From contig NZ_LT629780.1 of the NCBI RefSeq assembly GCF_900105885.1, positions 2,232,001 to 2,296,000 of the forward strand: a DNA stretch of 64,000 nt, written 5' to 3'. This DNA comes from Pseudomonas guangdongensis. GTDB taxonomy: Bacteria; Pseudomonadota; Gammaproteobacteria; Pseudomonadales; Pseudomonadaceae. The notes under the pieces were generated by a model. That model was not told the DNA's origin, ran no database searches, and saw only the letters and a program-made list of their open reading frames with translations. The position numbers were made by a program, and so were the translations under genes. Positions 50,347-59,224 of this stretch are shown here, one piece after another (position 1 is the first letter of the stretch; each line of letters opens with the position of its first letter).

Positions 50347-50556
50347 TTAGATGACCTGAACTTCCTCGGCTTGCATGCCCTTCTGGCCGCGGGTCGCGAC
50401 GAAGGAAACGGCTTGGCCTTCTTTCAGGCTCTTGAAACCGTCGCTCTGAATGGCACGGAAGTGTACGAAGAGGTCGTCGCCGGATTGCGGAGTGATGAAG
50501 CCGAAGCCTTTTTCATCGTTGAACCACTTGACGGTACCGGTTTGGCGATTAGACAT
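50347..50556 (-). CDS. Cold-shock domain protein (CspA/CapB type)
   Basis: Small RNA/DNA chaperone. 69 aa, one cold-shock domain with RNP1 KGFGFI and RNP2 LFVHF. Closely resembles pseudomonad CspA/CapB. Start ATG 50556 with AAGGAGA upstream. The gap behind it leaves room for a long structured leader, common in cold-shock genes. Confidence 0.94.
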   Translation of the reverse strand: MSNRQTGTVKWFNDEKGFGFITPQSGDDLFVHFRAIQSDGFKSLKEGQAVSFVATRGQKGMQAEEVQVI

Positions 50557-50883
50557 GAAATGTCTCCTTGCATGAATTTGAAGTGTGGGTGCTCGGAAAA
50601 TCCCGAGCTGGAACTGAGTGCAAGGAGTTAGGAGTCGTGGCGATGGTTGGATCGAAATCTAAACATGTTGCGATTCACGGTGACACATGCAGCAGCAGCC
50701 CAGTAACCATACGCGGTTTTCGTCAGGATGCGAGCTTTATTTTCGATTTCTTGTAGTCGGCGACCGGCGGTGCTCCCGAGTCGTTCCGCTTGCCCGCCAT
50801 CGGCGGGCCTTTGAAGCGGGCCTTCGGCCCCGGTAAGATGCGCGCCTGATTCATTCACGCACAGCCCAAGCAGGACAGTCGCC
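50557..50883. promoter_or_regulatory. csp-dcd divergent control region
   Basis: 327 bp with no credible gene. The csp side (50557-50760) is AT-richer and could be a long 5' leader. A GCCCGCC/GGCGGGC hairpin lies at 50792-50808. A sigma70-like pair TTGAAG (50811-50816) and TAAGAT (50834-50839), 17 bp apart, points towards dcd. Confidence 0.5.
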
Positions 50884-51450
50884 ATGAGCATCAAATCGGA
50901 CAAGTGGATTCGCCGCATGGCCCTCGAGCACGGCATGATCGAGCCCTTCGTCGAGCGGCAGGTGCGCGGTGCCGAGTCCGAACGGGTGATCTCCTACGGC
51001 GTTTCCAGTTACGGCTACGACGTGCGTTGCGCCGACGAATTCAAGGTGTTCACCAACATCCATTCGGCCACCGTCGACCCGAAGAATTTCGACGAGAAGA
51101 GCTTCGTCGACGTCAAGGGGCCGGTGTGCATCATCCCGCCGAACTCTTTCGCCCTGGCGCGTACCGTCGAATACTTCCGCATCCCGCGCGACGTGCTGAC
51201 CATCTGCCTGGGCAAGAGTACCTATGCGCGTTGCGGCATCATCGTCAACGTCACCCCGCTGGAGCCGGAGTGGGAGGGGCACGTGACCCTGGAGTTCTCC
51301 AACACCACCACCCTGCCGGCGAAGATCTACGCCAACGAGGGTGTGGCGCAGATGCTGTTCCTGCAGTCCGACGAGGCCTGCGAGGTGTCCTACAAGGATC
51401 GCGGCGGCAAGTACCAAGGTCAGGTCGGCGTGACGCTGCCCAAGGCCTGA
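50884..51450 (+). CDS. dcd: dCTP deaminase
   Basis: Converts dCTP to dUTP for thymidylate synthesis. 188 aa, full length, homotrimer expected. Motifs SYGYDVRC, the substrate-binding [23 protein letters not shown] with the catalytic Glu, and [10 protein letters not shown] at the end. Followed by a strong terminator. Confidence 0.96.
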   Translation: MSIKSDKWIRRMALEHGMIEPFVERQVRGAESERVISYGVSSYGYDVRCADEFKVFTNIHSATVDPKNFDEKSFVDVKGPVCIIPPNSFALARTVEYFRIPRDVLTICLGKSTYARCGIIVNVTPLEPEWEGHVTLEFSNTTTLPAKIYANEGVAQMLFLQSDEACEVSYKDRGGKYQGQVGVTLPKA

Positions 51451-51475
51451 GGCCGGGGCGGACCGAGACAACGAC

Positions 51476-51503
51476 AAGCCGGGCCATGCAGCCCGGCTTT
51501 TTT
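51476..51503 (+). terminator. Terminator after dcd
   Basis: AAGCCGGGC (51476-51484) pairs with GCCCGGCTT (51491-51499); the T-run extends to 51503. It is 25 bp after the dcd stop. Confidence 0.88.
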
Positions 51504-51563
51504 GTGGCCGCTCGGCGGACAGGCTGCACGCCCCGTGCGCCGCCTGTACCTGCGGGTATGAGT

Positions 51564-53969
51564 TCAGCGCACCGGCGTCAGCAGCAGGCGCTGGTTGCCG
51601 TAGGCACGCTGCAGGTTGGCCTCGCGCAGGGGCAGGGGCGTGTAGCGGCCCTTGAGCAGTGCTTCCCGAGCGGCGGCGTGGTAAGGGCTGGTCGGGTGTT
51701 CGGACTGGCCGCGCACCTGTGCCTGCAGCGGCTCGTCGAGGGCGAAGTCGACCACCAGGCGCAGCGCCGGGGCGCTCCAGGCGTCGAAGCGGGTACCCCA
51801 GGAGCCGGCGGCGAGATTCACGGTGGAGTGGTCGCCTCCGGCCGGCAGCGGCGTGCGCGCACCGGCGAGCTGCGGGTAGCGGTGCAGTGCGCCCCACTGC
51901 CACCGGCGGCGGTCGCTGCCCAGTTGGCTGTCCAGCTGGGCGACCGCGGCGGCCAGGCTGCGGGCGAGGATGGCCGGCTTGTCCTCGACCTGCGGTGTGC
52001 GCCGGTCGTCCCAGAACGGGCTGTCGGCGCGGCCGAGCAGGTGGTCGGCCTGGGCCGAGTAGTTGAAGCGCGCCAGGTCGACGAAGGCCAGCCAGGCGGC
52101 GTCCTGTTCACCGCCGAGTTCGTCGAGGAAGGTCTGTCGTGCGCTTTCCTGCAGGAAGGCGGCGTACAGCGCGGCATCCGCCGAGTGTGCCGAGAGCTGG
52201 CCGTCGAAGACCTGCAGGCGGGCGAGCGCCAGCTCGGCGCGGGTGCGCTCGGCGGCGGGCAGGGTGGCGATGGCGCGTGCGAGCGGCTGCGCCAGCGCCG
52301 GGTCGGCGAGCAGGCTCTGGAGCTTGGCGGCGAACGGCGTGCGCTGGTCGTACTGCAGGGCGATCTGGCTGCGCGCATCGTGGCGGCGGTCGGCGGCGAG
52401 GCGTTCGGCGATGCGCTCGGCGCGCTCCGGGTAGTACCAGGCATTGGACAGTTGCACGCCATAGCCGCCCGGCACGCTGCGCTGGTTGGCGTCGCCCAGC
52501 CAGCCCTGTGGCGGGTCCTGGTCGTAGGGATGGAGCATGCTGTCGGCATAGCCGTCCCAGCCGTACTGGCGCTCCCAGCCGGGCGAGGGGAGCAGGCCGC
52601 GGCCGCTCCTGCGGTTCGGGTAGCGGCCGCCGACCTGCCAGGCGATGCTGCGCGCGTCGGCGTACAGCAGGTTGACCGCCGGGGCGCGGATCTCGCGCAC
52701 CGCGTCGTGGGCGGCCTCCACCGAGGGCGCGCGCGACAGCTCGAAGAAGGCGTCCAGGCTGCGGTCGCCGGCGAACTCCGCGCGCTTGAGGGCGATGCCC
52801 AGGGGGCCGGTCGTGCCGCCGAGCAGCGGGCCGTGGGCGCTGGCGTAGAACGCCTCGCGCTGCGGACGCTGGCCGCGGACGAAGAAGGTTTCCTGGCGTT
52901 CGCGCAGTGGCAGCCACTGGCCGTCGGCGAGGTATTCCAGGCGTCCGCCGCTGCGCCGCAGCCGTTCGAGGAACAGGTCCTGGCTGTCGCCCATGCTGCG
53001 GCCGATGTTCCAGGCCAGCGAGCCGTTGAAGCCGGACAGCAGCAGCGGCAGGCCGGGCAGGGCGATGCCGCTGGCCTGGTAGCGCGGCGCGCGCAGCTGG
53101 ACGAGGTGCCACAGTGGTGTCTCGCCGCTCTGGTGGCTGTCGCTGGCCAGCAGGCTGCGCCCGGAGTGGCTGCGCGGCGCGGCGACCGCCCACTGGCTGG
53201 AGAGATCGCCCTGCAGGTTCAGGCCGGCGAGGTGGCGCAGGTTGGCGGCCAGGCCGGCCAGCGCCCGGGTCTGCCCGCCGAGGGCGATGCCCTTGAGCTT
53301 GTCGGCTTCGTCGACCGGCAGCGGCTCGTCCGGGTAGGTCGGCAGCAGCCAGGCCAGTTGTTCGGCGCCGACCTTGTCGGCCAGCAGCAGGCCGGCGATC
53401 TCCTCCTGCAGGTTGCCGGCCAGCGCGAAATCGAGCAGGCAGAACAGCAGGGCCGAATCCTCCGCCTTCCAGTAGGCCGGCCGGTAGCCGCCGGCGCTGT
53501 ACCTGTCGCGCTGGCGGAACAGGTAGGCGTTGACGCCGCGCGCATAGACCTCAAGGAACTGGCGCAGGCGCGGCGAGGCGTTCTGGTGGACGATCCGCGC
53601 ATCGGCGCGCAGGTTCAGCGCGCGCATCAGGCGGTCGCCGTCCAGTGCCGCCGGCCCGGCGCGCTCGGCCAGGCGGCCCTCGGCCAGCAGGCGCAGGCCG
53701 AGCATCTGCTGCAGGCGGTCGCTGGCATGCACGTAGCCGAGGGCGAACAGTACGTCGTGGAAACTGTGACTCTCGATCAGCGGTACGCCCAGCGCGTTGC
53801 GGCGGATCGACACGCTCTGCGCCAGGCCCTTGAGCGGTTGCACGCCGCTGCTCGGCGGCAGGTCGGCGCCCTGGCGCTCCAGCCAGGCCTGGCAGCCGCC
53901 AAGGCCGAGCGTCGCGGCGAGCACGGCGCCGCTGAGCAGGGTGCGGCGGTGGAGGAAGGGCTGGAACAT
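51564..53969 (-). CDS. Penicillin/acyl-homoserine-lactone acylase family lipoprotein
   Basis: Secreted Ntn-hydrolase that cleaves an amide bond of an acylated substrate; relatives are penicillin G acylase and the quorum-signal acylases QuiP, HacB and PvdQ. 801 aa from ATG 53969 (AGGAG upstream). N-terminal lipoprotein signal ending LGLGGCQ. The alpha-chain region includes SFHDVLFALGYVHASDRLQQM. Autocleavage is expected before Ser257 in DLSSQWAVA, giving the beta chain, with LLASDSHQ next. NIGRSMGDSQDLFLERL and the Asn of DANQRSVPGGYG fit the fold. The substrate cannot be told from sequence; linked AHL synthase or receptor genes are absent. Confidence 0.85.
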   Translation of the reverse strand: MFQPFLHRRTLLSGAVLAATLGLGGCQAWLERQGADLPPSSGVQPLKGLAQSVSIRRNALGVPLIESHSFHDVLFALGYVHASDRLQQMLGLRLLAEGRLAERAGPAALDGDRLMRALNLRADARIVHQNASPRLRQFLEVYARGVNAYLFRQRDRYSAGGYRPAYWKAEDSALLFCLLDFALAGNLQEEIAGLLLADKVGAEQLAWLLPTYPDEPLPVDEADKLKGIALGGQTRALAGLAANLRHLAGLNLQGDLSSQWAVAAPRSHSGRSLLASDSHQSGETPLWHLVQLRAPRYQASGIALPGLPLLLSGFNGSLAWNIGRSMGDSQDLFLERLRRSGGRLEYLADGQWLPLRERQETFFVRGQRPQREAFYASAHGPLLGGTTGPLGIALKRAEFAGDRSLDAFFELSRAPSVEAAHDAVREIRAPAVNLLYADARSIAWQVGGRYPNRRSGRGLLPSPGWERQYGWDGYADSMLHPYDQDPPQGWLGDANQRSVPGGYGVQLSNAWYYPERAERIAERLAADRRHDARSQIALQYDQRTPFAAKLQSLLADPALAQPLARAIATLPAAERTRAELALARLQVFDGQLSAHSADAALYAAFLQESARQTFLDELGGEQDAAWLAFVDLARFNYSAQADHLLGRADSPFWDDRRTPQVEDKPAILARSLAAAVAQLDSQLGSDRRRWQWGALHRYPQLAGARTPLPAGGDHSTVNLAAGSWGTRFDAWSAPALRLVVDFALDEPLQAQVRGQSEHPTSPYHAAAREALLKGRYTPLPLREANLQRAYGNQRLLLTPVR

Positions 53970-54120
53970 GGCAAGGCTCCTGGCTCGGGGCAGGCAGAGC
54001 GGCTGGGAAAAAGAGACCGGGATGGCGGATCGGGCGCCAAGGTAGTCGGGCGGCGCAGGCCTGGCAAGCGGCGGCGGACGCGCTGCGCGCCGGCCATGGG
54101 GGATGGCCGGCGCGCAGGGT

Positions 54121-54585
54121 TCAGGACTGGGCGCGCGGCGCCTGCAGGCCTTCGTCGAGCAGCCAGCGGGCGGCCTTGCGCGCCGCCGCCTTGTGCTGCA
54201 GTTCCAGCTCGCTGAAGCGCTTCTCGTGCTGACGCCGGGCGTCGCGAGGCAACGCCTTCCAGGCGGCATGGGTGGGGATGCCGGAGGTTTCCGCGAACAG
54301 CGTGTGGAAGACCTGGCAGTGCGCGTGGTTGCTCAGATGGATGTCGTAGTTGTCGAGCAGCACCTTGATGCGGATGGCGCCCTCGATCAGCGGCAGCTGC
54401 TCGTCGAGCAGGCTGCCGGCGAGCACGCGCAGGTCGCCGCCCAGGCGCTGTTGGCGCTCCTGCTCGGCGGCGGCGAGCGCCTTCTGCTGCTGCCACACCC
54501 GGCGCCACAGGTACAGGGCGTAGGCGGCGAGGGCCAGCACCAGCAGGCTGCCGGCCGCCAGCAGGGCGATGGACAGGGCGCTCAT
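54121..54585 (-). CDS. DUF2489-type membrane-anchored protein
   Basis: 154 aa; a single N-terminal membrane helix (about 5-27) then a soluble Gln/Arg-rich helical domain with IRIKVLLDNYDIHLSN and CQVFHTLFAETSGIPTHAAW, the DUF2489 pattern. Function unknown. First residues after the next gene's stop; 7 bp separate it from the upstream SEC-C protein gene on the same strand. Confidence 0.7.
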   Translation of the reverse strand: MSALSIALLAAGSLLVLALAAYALYLWRRVWQQQKALAAAEQERQQRLGGDLRVLAGSLLDEQLPLIEGAIRIKVLLDNYDIHLSNHAHCQVFHTLFAETSGIPTHAAWKALPRDARRQHEKRFSELELQHKAAARKAARWLLDEGLQAPRAQS

Positions 54586-54592
54586 GGCCGCG

Positions 54593-54796
54593 TCAGGCGC
54601 CGTGGCACTTCTTGAACTTCGCGCCGCTGCCGCAAGGGCAGGGGTCGTTGCGGCCGACGTCCTTCAGCGGATTGCGCGTCGGCTCCTGGGCGGGGCCGTG
54701 GTTGCAGTGCGGGCCGTGGACATGGGGTTCGTGGTGGTGCGCATGATCGTGCGAATGGTCGCAGTGCGGACCATGGACGTGGGGCTGGTTGCTCAT
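54593..54796 (-). CDS. His-rich SEC-C motif protein
   Basis: 67 aa. The first 40 residues are His-rich (repeats of PHVHGPHC and HDHAHHH). The C-terminal 20 residues form the SEC-C zinc motif [15 protein letters not shown], as found at the end of SecA. Zinc or other metal binding is expected; role unknown. Packed with the LEA-type and DUF2489 genes (3 and 7 bp gaps), so likely one transcript. Confidence 0.8.
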   Translation of the reverse strand: MSNQPHVHGPHCDHSHDHAHHHEPHVHGPHCNHGPAQEPTRNPLKDVGRNDPCPCGSGAKFKKCHGA

Positions 54797-54799
54797 CGT

Positions 54800-55297
54800 T
54801 CACTCCGGAATGAAATCGCCGGGAATCACCTCGCCGCTGCGCTGCAGGTCGATGCTGCGACCGAACAGCAGGCCGGTCTTGACCTCGCCGTCGAGACGGT
54901 AGCGGATGGGTTGCTCGGGCTTCTCCAGTAGTTTGACGATGTATTTCATGTGCCGCCAGAGGTTGCTGTGCGCCGACACGGCAAACGACTCGTGACCGTG
55001 GGCCGGCACGGTGAACCACATCGGCGATTCGCCGTGGGCCAGCTGGATGTCGTTGAGGTGTACCTTATAGGCCAGACCGCGCACCGGCAGGCTGAAGTCG
55101 TTGGGGTTGTCGATGCGAAAGTGCAGCTTGAACTCCTGCTCCAGCAGGCGCGCGCGGATCAGCTCGACCTGGACCAGTTGCACGTCGGGATCCTTGAAGC
55201 CGCCGCCGAACCAGGTGGCGCAGCCGTTCAGACTGGCGCTGGCGAGCAGGATCAGCAGCAGGGCGAAGTTTCTTGTGGGTGATGCCGGAACAGACAT
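54800..55297 (-). CDS. LEA type 2 (WHy) family lipoprotein
   Basis: 165 aa from ATG 55297. Lipoprotein signal ending ASASLNGCA, then a WHy/LEA-2 domain with the typical FRIDNPNDFSLPVRGLAYKV and LNDIQLAHGES. The fold is linked to desiccation and osmotic stress tolerance in other organisms; its role here is not known. Earlier in-frame ATG at 55387 is rejected because it would precede the signal peptide by 30 residues. First gene of a three-gene minus-strand run. Confidence 0.78.
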   Translation of the reverse strand: MSVPASPTRNFALLLILLASASLNGCATWFGGGFKDPDVQLVQVELIRARLLEQEFKLHFRIDNPNDFSLPVRGLAYKVHLNDIQLAHGESPMWFTVPAHGHESFAVSAHSNLWRHMKYIVKLLEKPEQPIRYRLDGEVKTGLLFGRSIDLQRSGEVIPGDFIPE

Positions 55298-55421
55298 GCG
55301 GTGACTCCGTTGGATGCCCGAGTGTAACAATCGACAGGCGGGCTGCAACGTGTGTTGCGAATATGTTGCAAGAAAAAGTCGTGCCATATTGCGCAGGGAA
55401 AAGGACAGGAGTGTGACGCCG

Positions 55422-55916
55422 ATGGAAGTTTATGAAGTGATGCTGACCGGCGAACTGTTGCCCGGCTTCGAGGAGCAGGCAGTGCGCGAAGCCTTCGCGC
55501 GCCTGTTCCAGGTCGATGCCGCGCGGGTGGCGGCGCTGTTCTGCGGGCGGCCGGTGGTGATCAAGAGCGGCCTGGACGCGGCGGCGGCGGACAAGTACCG
55601 CCTGACTCTGGAGCGCATCGGCGTGTGCGTGCGGATCGAGCCGCTGCGTCCGGTCGAGGCGCCGGCGGCCACGGGCTGCGGCTTGTCGGTGGAACCGCGC
55701 GACGAGTACATGGCGGCGTTCCGCCATGTCGAGGCCCCGGACTTCGGCCTGGCCCCGCTGGGCGCCGATCTGCAGGATGCCCGTCCCCGGCCGCAGCCGC
55801 CGCAGCTCGACCTGCAGCGGCTCAGTCTGGCCCCGCCGGGCAGCGACCTGGGCCAGCTACGCGAGGCGCGCCCGTCCGTGCAGCCGCGCATCGAGCATCT
55901 GCGCCTGCTCGACTGA
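55422..55916 (+). CDS. Unrecognised protein with an N-terminal GELLPGF-type domain
   Basis: 164 aa from ATG 55422 (AGGAG upstream; a GTG three codons earlier is possible). Residues 1-70 (EVMLTGELLPGFEEQAVREAF, then GRPVVIKSGLDAAAADKY) follow a pattern also seen in other proteobacterial proteins and resembling an L7/L12 C-terminal-like fold. Residues 70-164 are Pro- and Leu-rich, low complexity (RPRPQPPQLDLQ). No signal peptide or membrane segment. Function unknown. Divergent from the LEA-type gene. Confidence 0.62.
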   Translation: MEVYEVMLTGELLPGFEEQAVREAFARLFQVDAARVAALFCGRPVVIKSGLDAAAADKYRLTLERIGVCVRIEPLRPVEAPAATGCGLSVEPRDEYMAAFRHVEAPDFGLAPLGADLQDARPRPQPPQLDLQRLSLAPPGSDLGQLREARPSVQPRIEHLRLLD

Positions 55917-55920
55917 TCCG

Positions 55921-56388
55921 CTACAGCAGCGGCGCGCAGCACTTCTTGAACTTCGCCCCGCTGCCGCACGGGCAGGGATCGTTGCGGCCCTGTGTCAGGC
56001 GCACCGTGGGGTCGATGAAGTACCAGCGGCCGTCCAGGCAGACGAAGTCCGAGCGCTCGCGGTGCGCCTGCTCGCCGCCGGCATCGCGCCAGCGGGCGGT
56101 GAAGGTCACCTGGGCGCGTGGCGGCGTGCCACCGAGCGGGCGATGCTCCTCCACCTGCAGGCCCAGCCACTGGCTCTGCGCGCTCCACTCGGCCATCGCC
56201 GCGCGATCCAGGGCCGCCTGCTGGGCGGGCAGGGTGGTGGCGACCAGATAGTCGATCAGGCCTCGCACGTAGGCGCTGTAGCGCGAGCGCATCAGCATCT
56301 CGGCGCTGTCCGGCAGGGCGCCGGCGTGGAAGCGGCCGCAGCAGTCGGCAAGAGCCAGGGTGCTGCCGCACGGGCAGAGGGTAGTCAT
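55921..56388 (-). CDS. YchJ-family SEC-C protein
   Basis: 155 aa from ATG 56388 (ATG 56406 also possible). YchJ (UPF0225) layout: an N-terminal Cys motif [19 protein letters not shown], a NTF2-like middle ([18 protein letters not shown], then GRWYFIDP), and the C-terminal [20 protein letters not shown]. Zinc binding expected; role unknown. Its SEC-C DNA is nearly identical to that of the 54593 gene. Confidence 0.85.
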   Translation of the reverse strand: MTTLCPCGSTLALADCCGRFHAGALPDSAEMLMRSRYSAYVRGLIDYLVATTLPAQQAALDRAAMAEWSAQSQWLGLQVEEHRPLGGTPPRAQVTFTARWRDAGGEQAHRERSDFVCLDGRWYFIDPTVRLTQGRNDPCPCGSGAKFKKCCAPLL

Positions 56389-56544
56389 CGGTGTTCCTGA
56401 AGGCATGGCAAGGGGGCGCAAGGGTAACCCTGCGGCCGGCTGGCGGCCAGACGCCGCGCTGCGTCCGTCGCCACGCTTCGACGCCCGGCTTGGCACTGCG
56501 CGGCGATGCCGCTAAGGTGGCGCATCGCCCGCGAGGAGCCTCCC

Positions 56545-56877
56545 ATGAAACTGTTCAACCTGCTCGGCAGCCTGTCGGTCGCCGCCCTGTGGCTGGCGCT
56601 GGCCGGCAACCTGCTGCGCCCCTTCGCCGCGCCCTTCGACCTGCTGCTGCAGCTCGCCGCCGCCGGCCTGCTGGGCCTGCATCTGCTGCAGGCGTGGCTC
56701 TATCGGCGCGAACTGGGCGCCTGCGCCCGGCCGTGGCTGGCCACCCTCGGCGTGCTGTTGTGCGGTGCCTTCCGGCTGCCGCGCGAGCGGGCCGCGGTGG
56801 CGCCGCTGCTGCGTCCGCAGGCTAGTCGCGCCGACGCGCCTGCCGCCACGCCCGAGCCGCTGCGTTCGGCGGCCTGA
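56545..56877 (+). CDS. DUF1145-like small membrane protein
   Basis: 110 aa, three hydrophobic segments (about 5-25, 30-50, 63-78) and a Pro/Ala-rich tail. The order of helices with HLLQAWLYRRE resembles DUF1145/YhhL. Function unknown. Start ATG 56545 with GGAG upstream. Confidence 0.62.
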   Translation: MKLFNLLGSLSVAALWLALAGNLLRPFAAPFDLLLQLAAAGLLGLHLLQAWLYRRELGACARPWLATLGVLLCGAFRLPRERAAVAPLLRPQASRADAPAATPEPLRSAA

Positions 56878-56983
56878 GCCCGCCGCCCTGGCGGCGGCAG
56901 GCGCAATCGGTCTGCAGCCGCCGGCCCGGCGCGCTATCATAGCCAGCCATCCGGCTACTGAACGTATATCCAGCGCGCCCGCC

Positions 56984-59128
56984 ATGCTCAGCAACGAACT
57001 CAAGTCCCAGATCCAGGGCGCCTACTCCCGTTTCCTCGAAGCCAAGGAACTCAAGCCGCGCTACGGCCAGCGGCTGATGATCGCCGAAGTGGCCAAGGGC
57101 CTCGGCGCCATCCCGGTCGACGACGAAGGCAAGCGTCAGGGCGATCCGGCCGTGGTGGCGGTGGAGGCCGGCACCGGCACCGGCAAGACCGTCGCCTACT
57201 GCCTGGCCACCATCCCGCTGGCCAAGAGCGCCGGCAAGCGCCTGGTGATCGCCACCGCCACCGTCGCCCTGCAAGAGCAGATCGTGTTCAAGGATCTGCC
57301 CGACCTGATGCGCAACAGCGGCCTCAACTTCAGCTTCGCCCTGGCCAAGGGTCGCGGCCGCTACCTGTGCCTGTCCAAGCTCGATCTGCTGCTGCAGGAG
57401 GGTGCCGCCCAGGGTGCCACCGCCCAGCTGTTCGAGGAGGAGGGCTTTCGCATCGACATCGACGCGGACAGCCAGAAACTGTTCACCAAGATGATCGAAC
57501 GCCTGGCCGGCAACCGCTGGGACGGTGACCGCGACAGCTGGCCGGAGGCGCTGGAGGACGAACAGTGGGCGCGGCTGACCACCGACCACAGCCAGTGCAC
57601 CGGCCGGCATTGCCCGAACTTCCAGCAGTGCGCCTTCTACAAGGCCCGCGAGGGCATGACCAAGGTCGACGTGATCGTCACCAACCACGACCTGGTGCTG
57701 GCCGACCTGGCCCTCGGCGGCGGCGCCATCCTGCCACCACCCGGCGACACCCTCTACGTGTTCGACGAGGGTCACCACCTGCCGGACAAGGCGATCAACC
57801 ACTTCGCCCACTTCACCCGCCTGCGCGCCACCGCCGACTGGCTGGAGCAGGTCGCCAAGAACCTCACCCGCCTGCTGGCGCAGAACCCGCTGCCCGGCGA
57901 GTTCGGCCGGCTGATCGAGGGCATTCCCGAACTGGCGCGGGAAATCCGCGCCCAGCAGCAGTTCGTCTACAGCGCCTGCGAGGAAATCGGCGACTTCCGC
58001 CCCGGCGAGGACATGGAAGGTCGCGAGCGCCCACGCCACCGCTTCGCCGGCGGCGTGGTGCCCGAGCACCTGCGCGAGATGGGCATCGAGCTGAAGAAGG
58101 GCTTCAATCGCCTGACCGACCAGTTCACCCGCCTCAGCGAGATCCTCAAGGAGGCCATGGACGGCGACGGCAGCGCCGGGGTGACCAGCTACCAGGCCGA
58201 GGAGTGGTATCCGCTGTTCGGCAGCCTGCTGGCGCGGGCGCAGAGCAACTGGGAGCTGTGGGGCGCCTTTACCGCCGAGGACCCCGAGGACAGCCCGCCC
58301 ACCGCGCGCTGGATGACCCTGGTGGAGAACGGCAGCTACCACGACATCGAGGTCAACGCCAGCCCGATCCTCGCCGCCGAGACCCTGCGCCGCCACCTGT
58401 GGAACGCCGCCTTTGGTGCCCTGGTGACCTCGGCGACCCTCACCGCGCTGGGCAGCTTCGACCGCTTCCGCATGCGCTCCGGCCTGCCGAAGGCCGCCGC
58501 CACCGCGGTGGTGCCGAGCCCGTTCCGTTACGCCGAGGCCGGCGTGCTGCGGGTGCCCGACCTCAAGGCCGACCCACGCAAGGCCGACGAGCACACCGCG
58601 GCGATCGTCCGCGAGCTGCCGGCGATGCTCGAAGGCGCGCGCGGCAGCCTGGTGCTGTTCTCCTCGCGCAAGCAGATGCAGGAGGTGTTCGACGGCCTCG
58701 ACCGCGACTGGCGCAAGCGCGTGCTGATCCAGGGCAACCTGTCCAAGCAGGAGACGCTGAACAAGCACAAGGCGCGGGTCGACGACGGCGAGCCCAGCGT
58801 GCTGTTCGGCCTGGCCAGCTTCGCCGAGGGCGTCGACCTGCCCGGCGCCTGGTGCGAGCACGTGGTGATCGCCAAGATCCCCTTCGCCGTGCCTGACGAT
58901 CCGGTCGAGGCGGCGCTGTCGGAGTGGATCGAGGCGCGCGGCGGCAACCCGTTCATGGAGATCGCCGTGCCGGACGCCTCGTTGCGCCTGATCCAGGCCT
59001 GCGGCCGCCTGCTGCGCACCGAGCAGGACACCGGCACCGTCAGCCTGCTGGATCGTCGCGTAGTCACCCAGCGCTACGGCAAGGCCATTCTCAACACCCT
59101 GCCGCCGTTCCGCCGGCAGATCGACTGA
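56984..59128 (+). CDS. dinG: ATP-dependent DNA helicase DinG
   Basis: XPD-like 5'-3' helicase that resolves R-loops and other structures during repair. 714 aa from ATG 56984. Walker A EAGTGTGKT, DEAH-type box VFDEGHH, and four [4Fe-4S] Cys: RYLC, then SQC, HC and QC within HSQCTGRHCPNFQQC. Motif VI is QACGRLLRTEQD. Full length for DinG. Confidence 0.95.
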   Translation: MLSNELKSQIQGAYSRFLEAKELKPRYGQRLMIAEVAKGLGAIPVDDEGKRQGDPAVVAVEAGTGTGKTVAYCLATIPLAKSAGKRLVIATATVALQEQIVFKDLPDLMRNSGLNFSFALAKGRGRYLCLSKLDLLLQEGAAQGATAQLFEEEGFRIDIDADSQKLFTKMIERLAGNRWDGDRDSWPEALEDEQWARLTTDHSQCTGRHCPNFQQCAFYKAREGMTKVDVIVTNHDLVLADLALGGGAILPPPGDTLYVFDEGHHLPDKAINHFAHFTRLRATADWLEQVAKNLTRLLAQNPLPGEFGRLIEGIPELAREIRAQQQFVYSACEEIGDFRPGEDMEGRERPRHRFAGGVVPEHLREMGIELKKGFNRLTDQFTRLSEILKEAMDGDGSAGVTSYQAEEWYPLFGSLLARAQSNWELWGAFTAEDPEDSPPTARWMTLVENGSYHDIEVNASPILAAETLRRHLWNAAFGALVTSATLTALGSFDRFRMRSGLPKAAATAVVPSPFRYAEAGVLRVPDLKADPRKADEHTAAIVRELPAMLEGARGSLVLFSSRKQMQEVFDGLDRDWRKRVLIQGNLSKQETLNKHKARVDDGEPSVLFGLASFAEGVDLPGAWCEHVVIAKIPFAVPDDPVEAALSEWIEARGGNPFMEIAVPDASLRLIQACGRLLRTEQDTGTVSLLDRRVVTQRYGKAILNTLPPFRRQID

Positions 59129-59224
59129 GTTCATAGTGTCGGTGCGCGCGACGCACCCGGCGCGTCGTGCGCGGCAGTCACGCCCGCGGCCGCGCGCCAC
59201 CGTAAACTTGGCACAGGAGTCCCC

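Noticed and set aside
50568..50756. Possible 62-aa gene in the csp-dcd gap
   Set aside because: It overlaps the csp leader on the opposite strand and shows no recognisable features.
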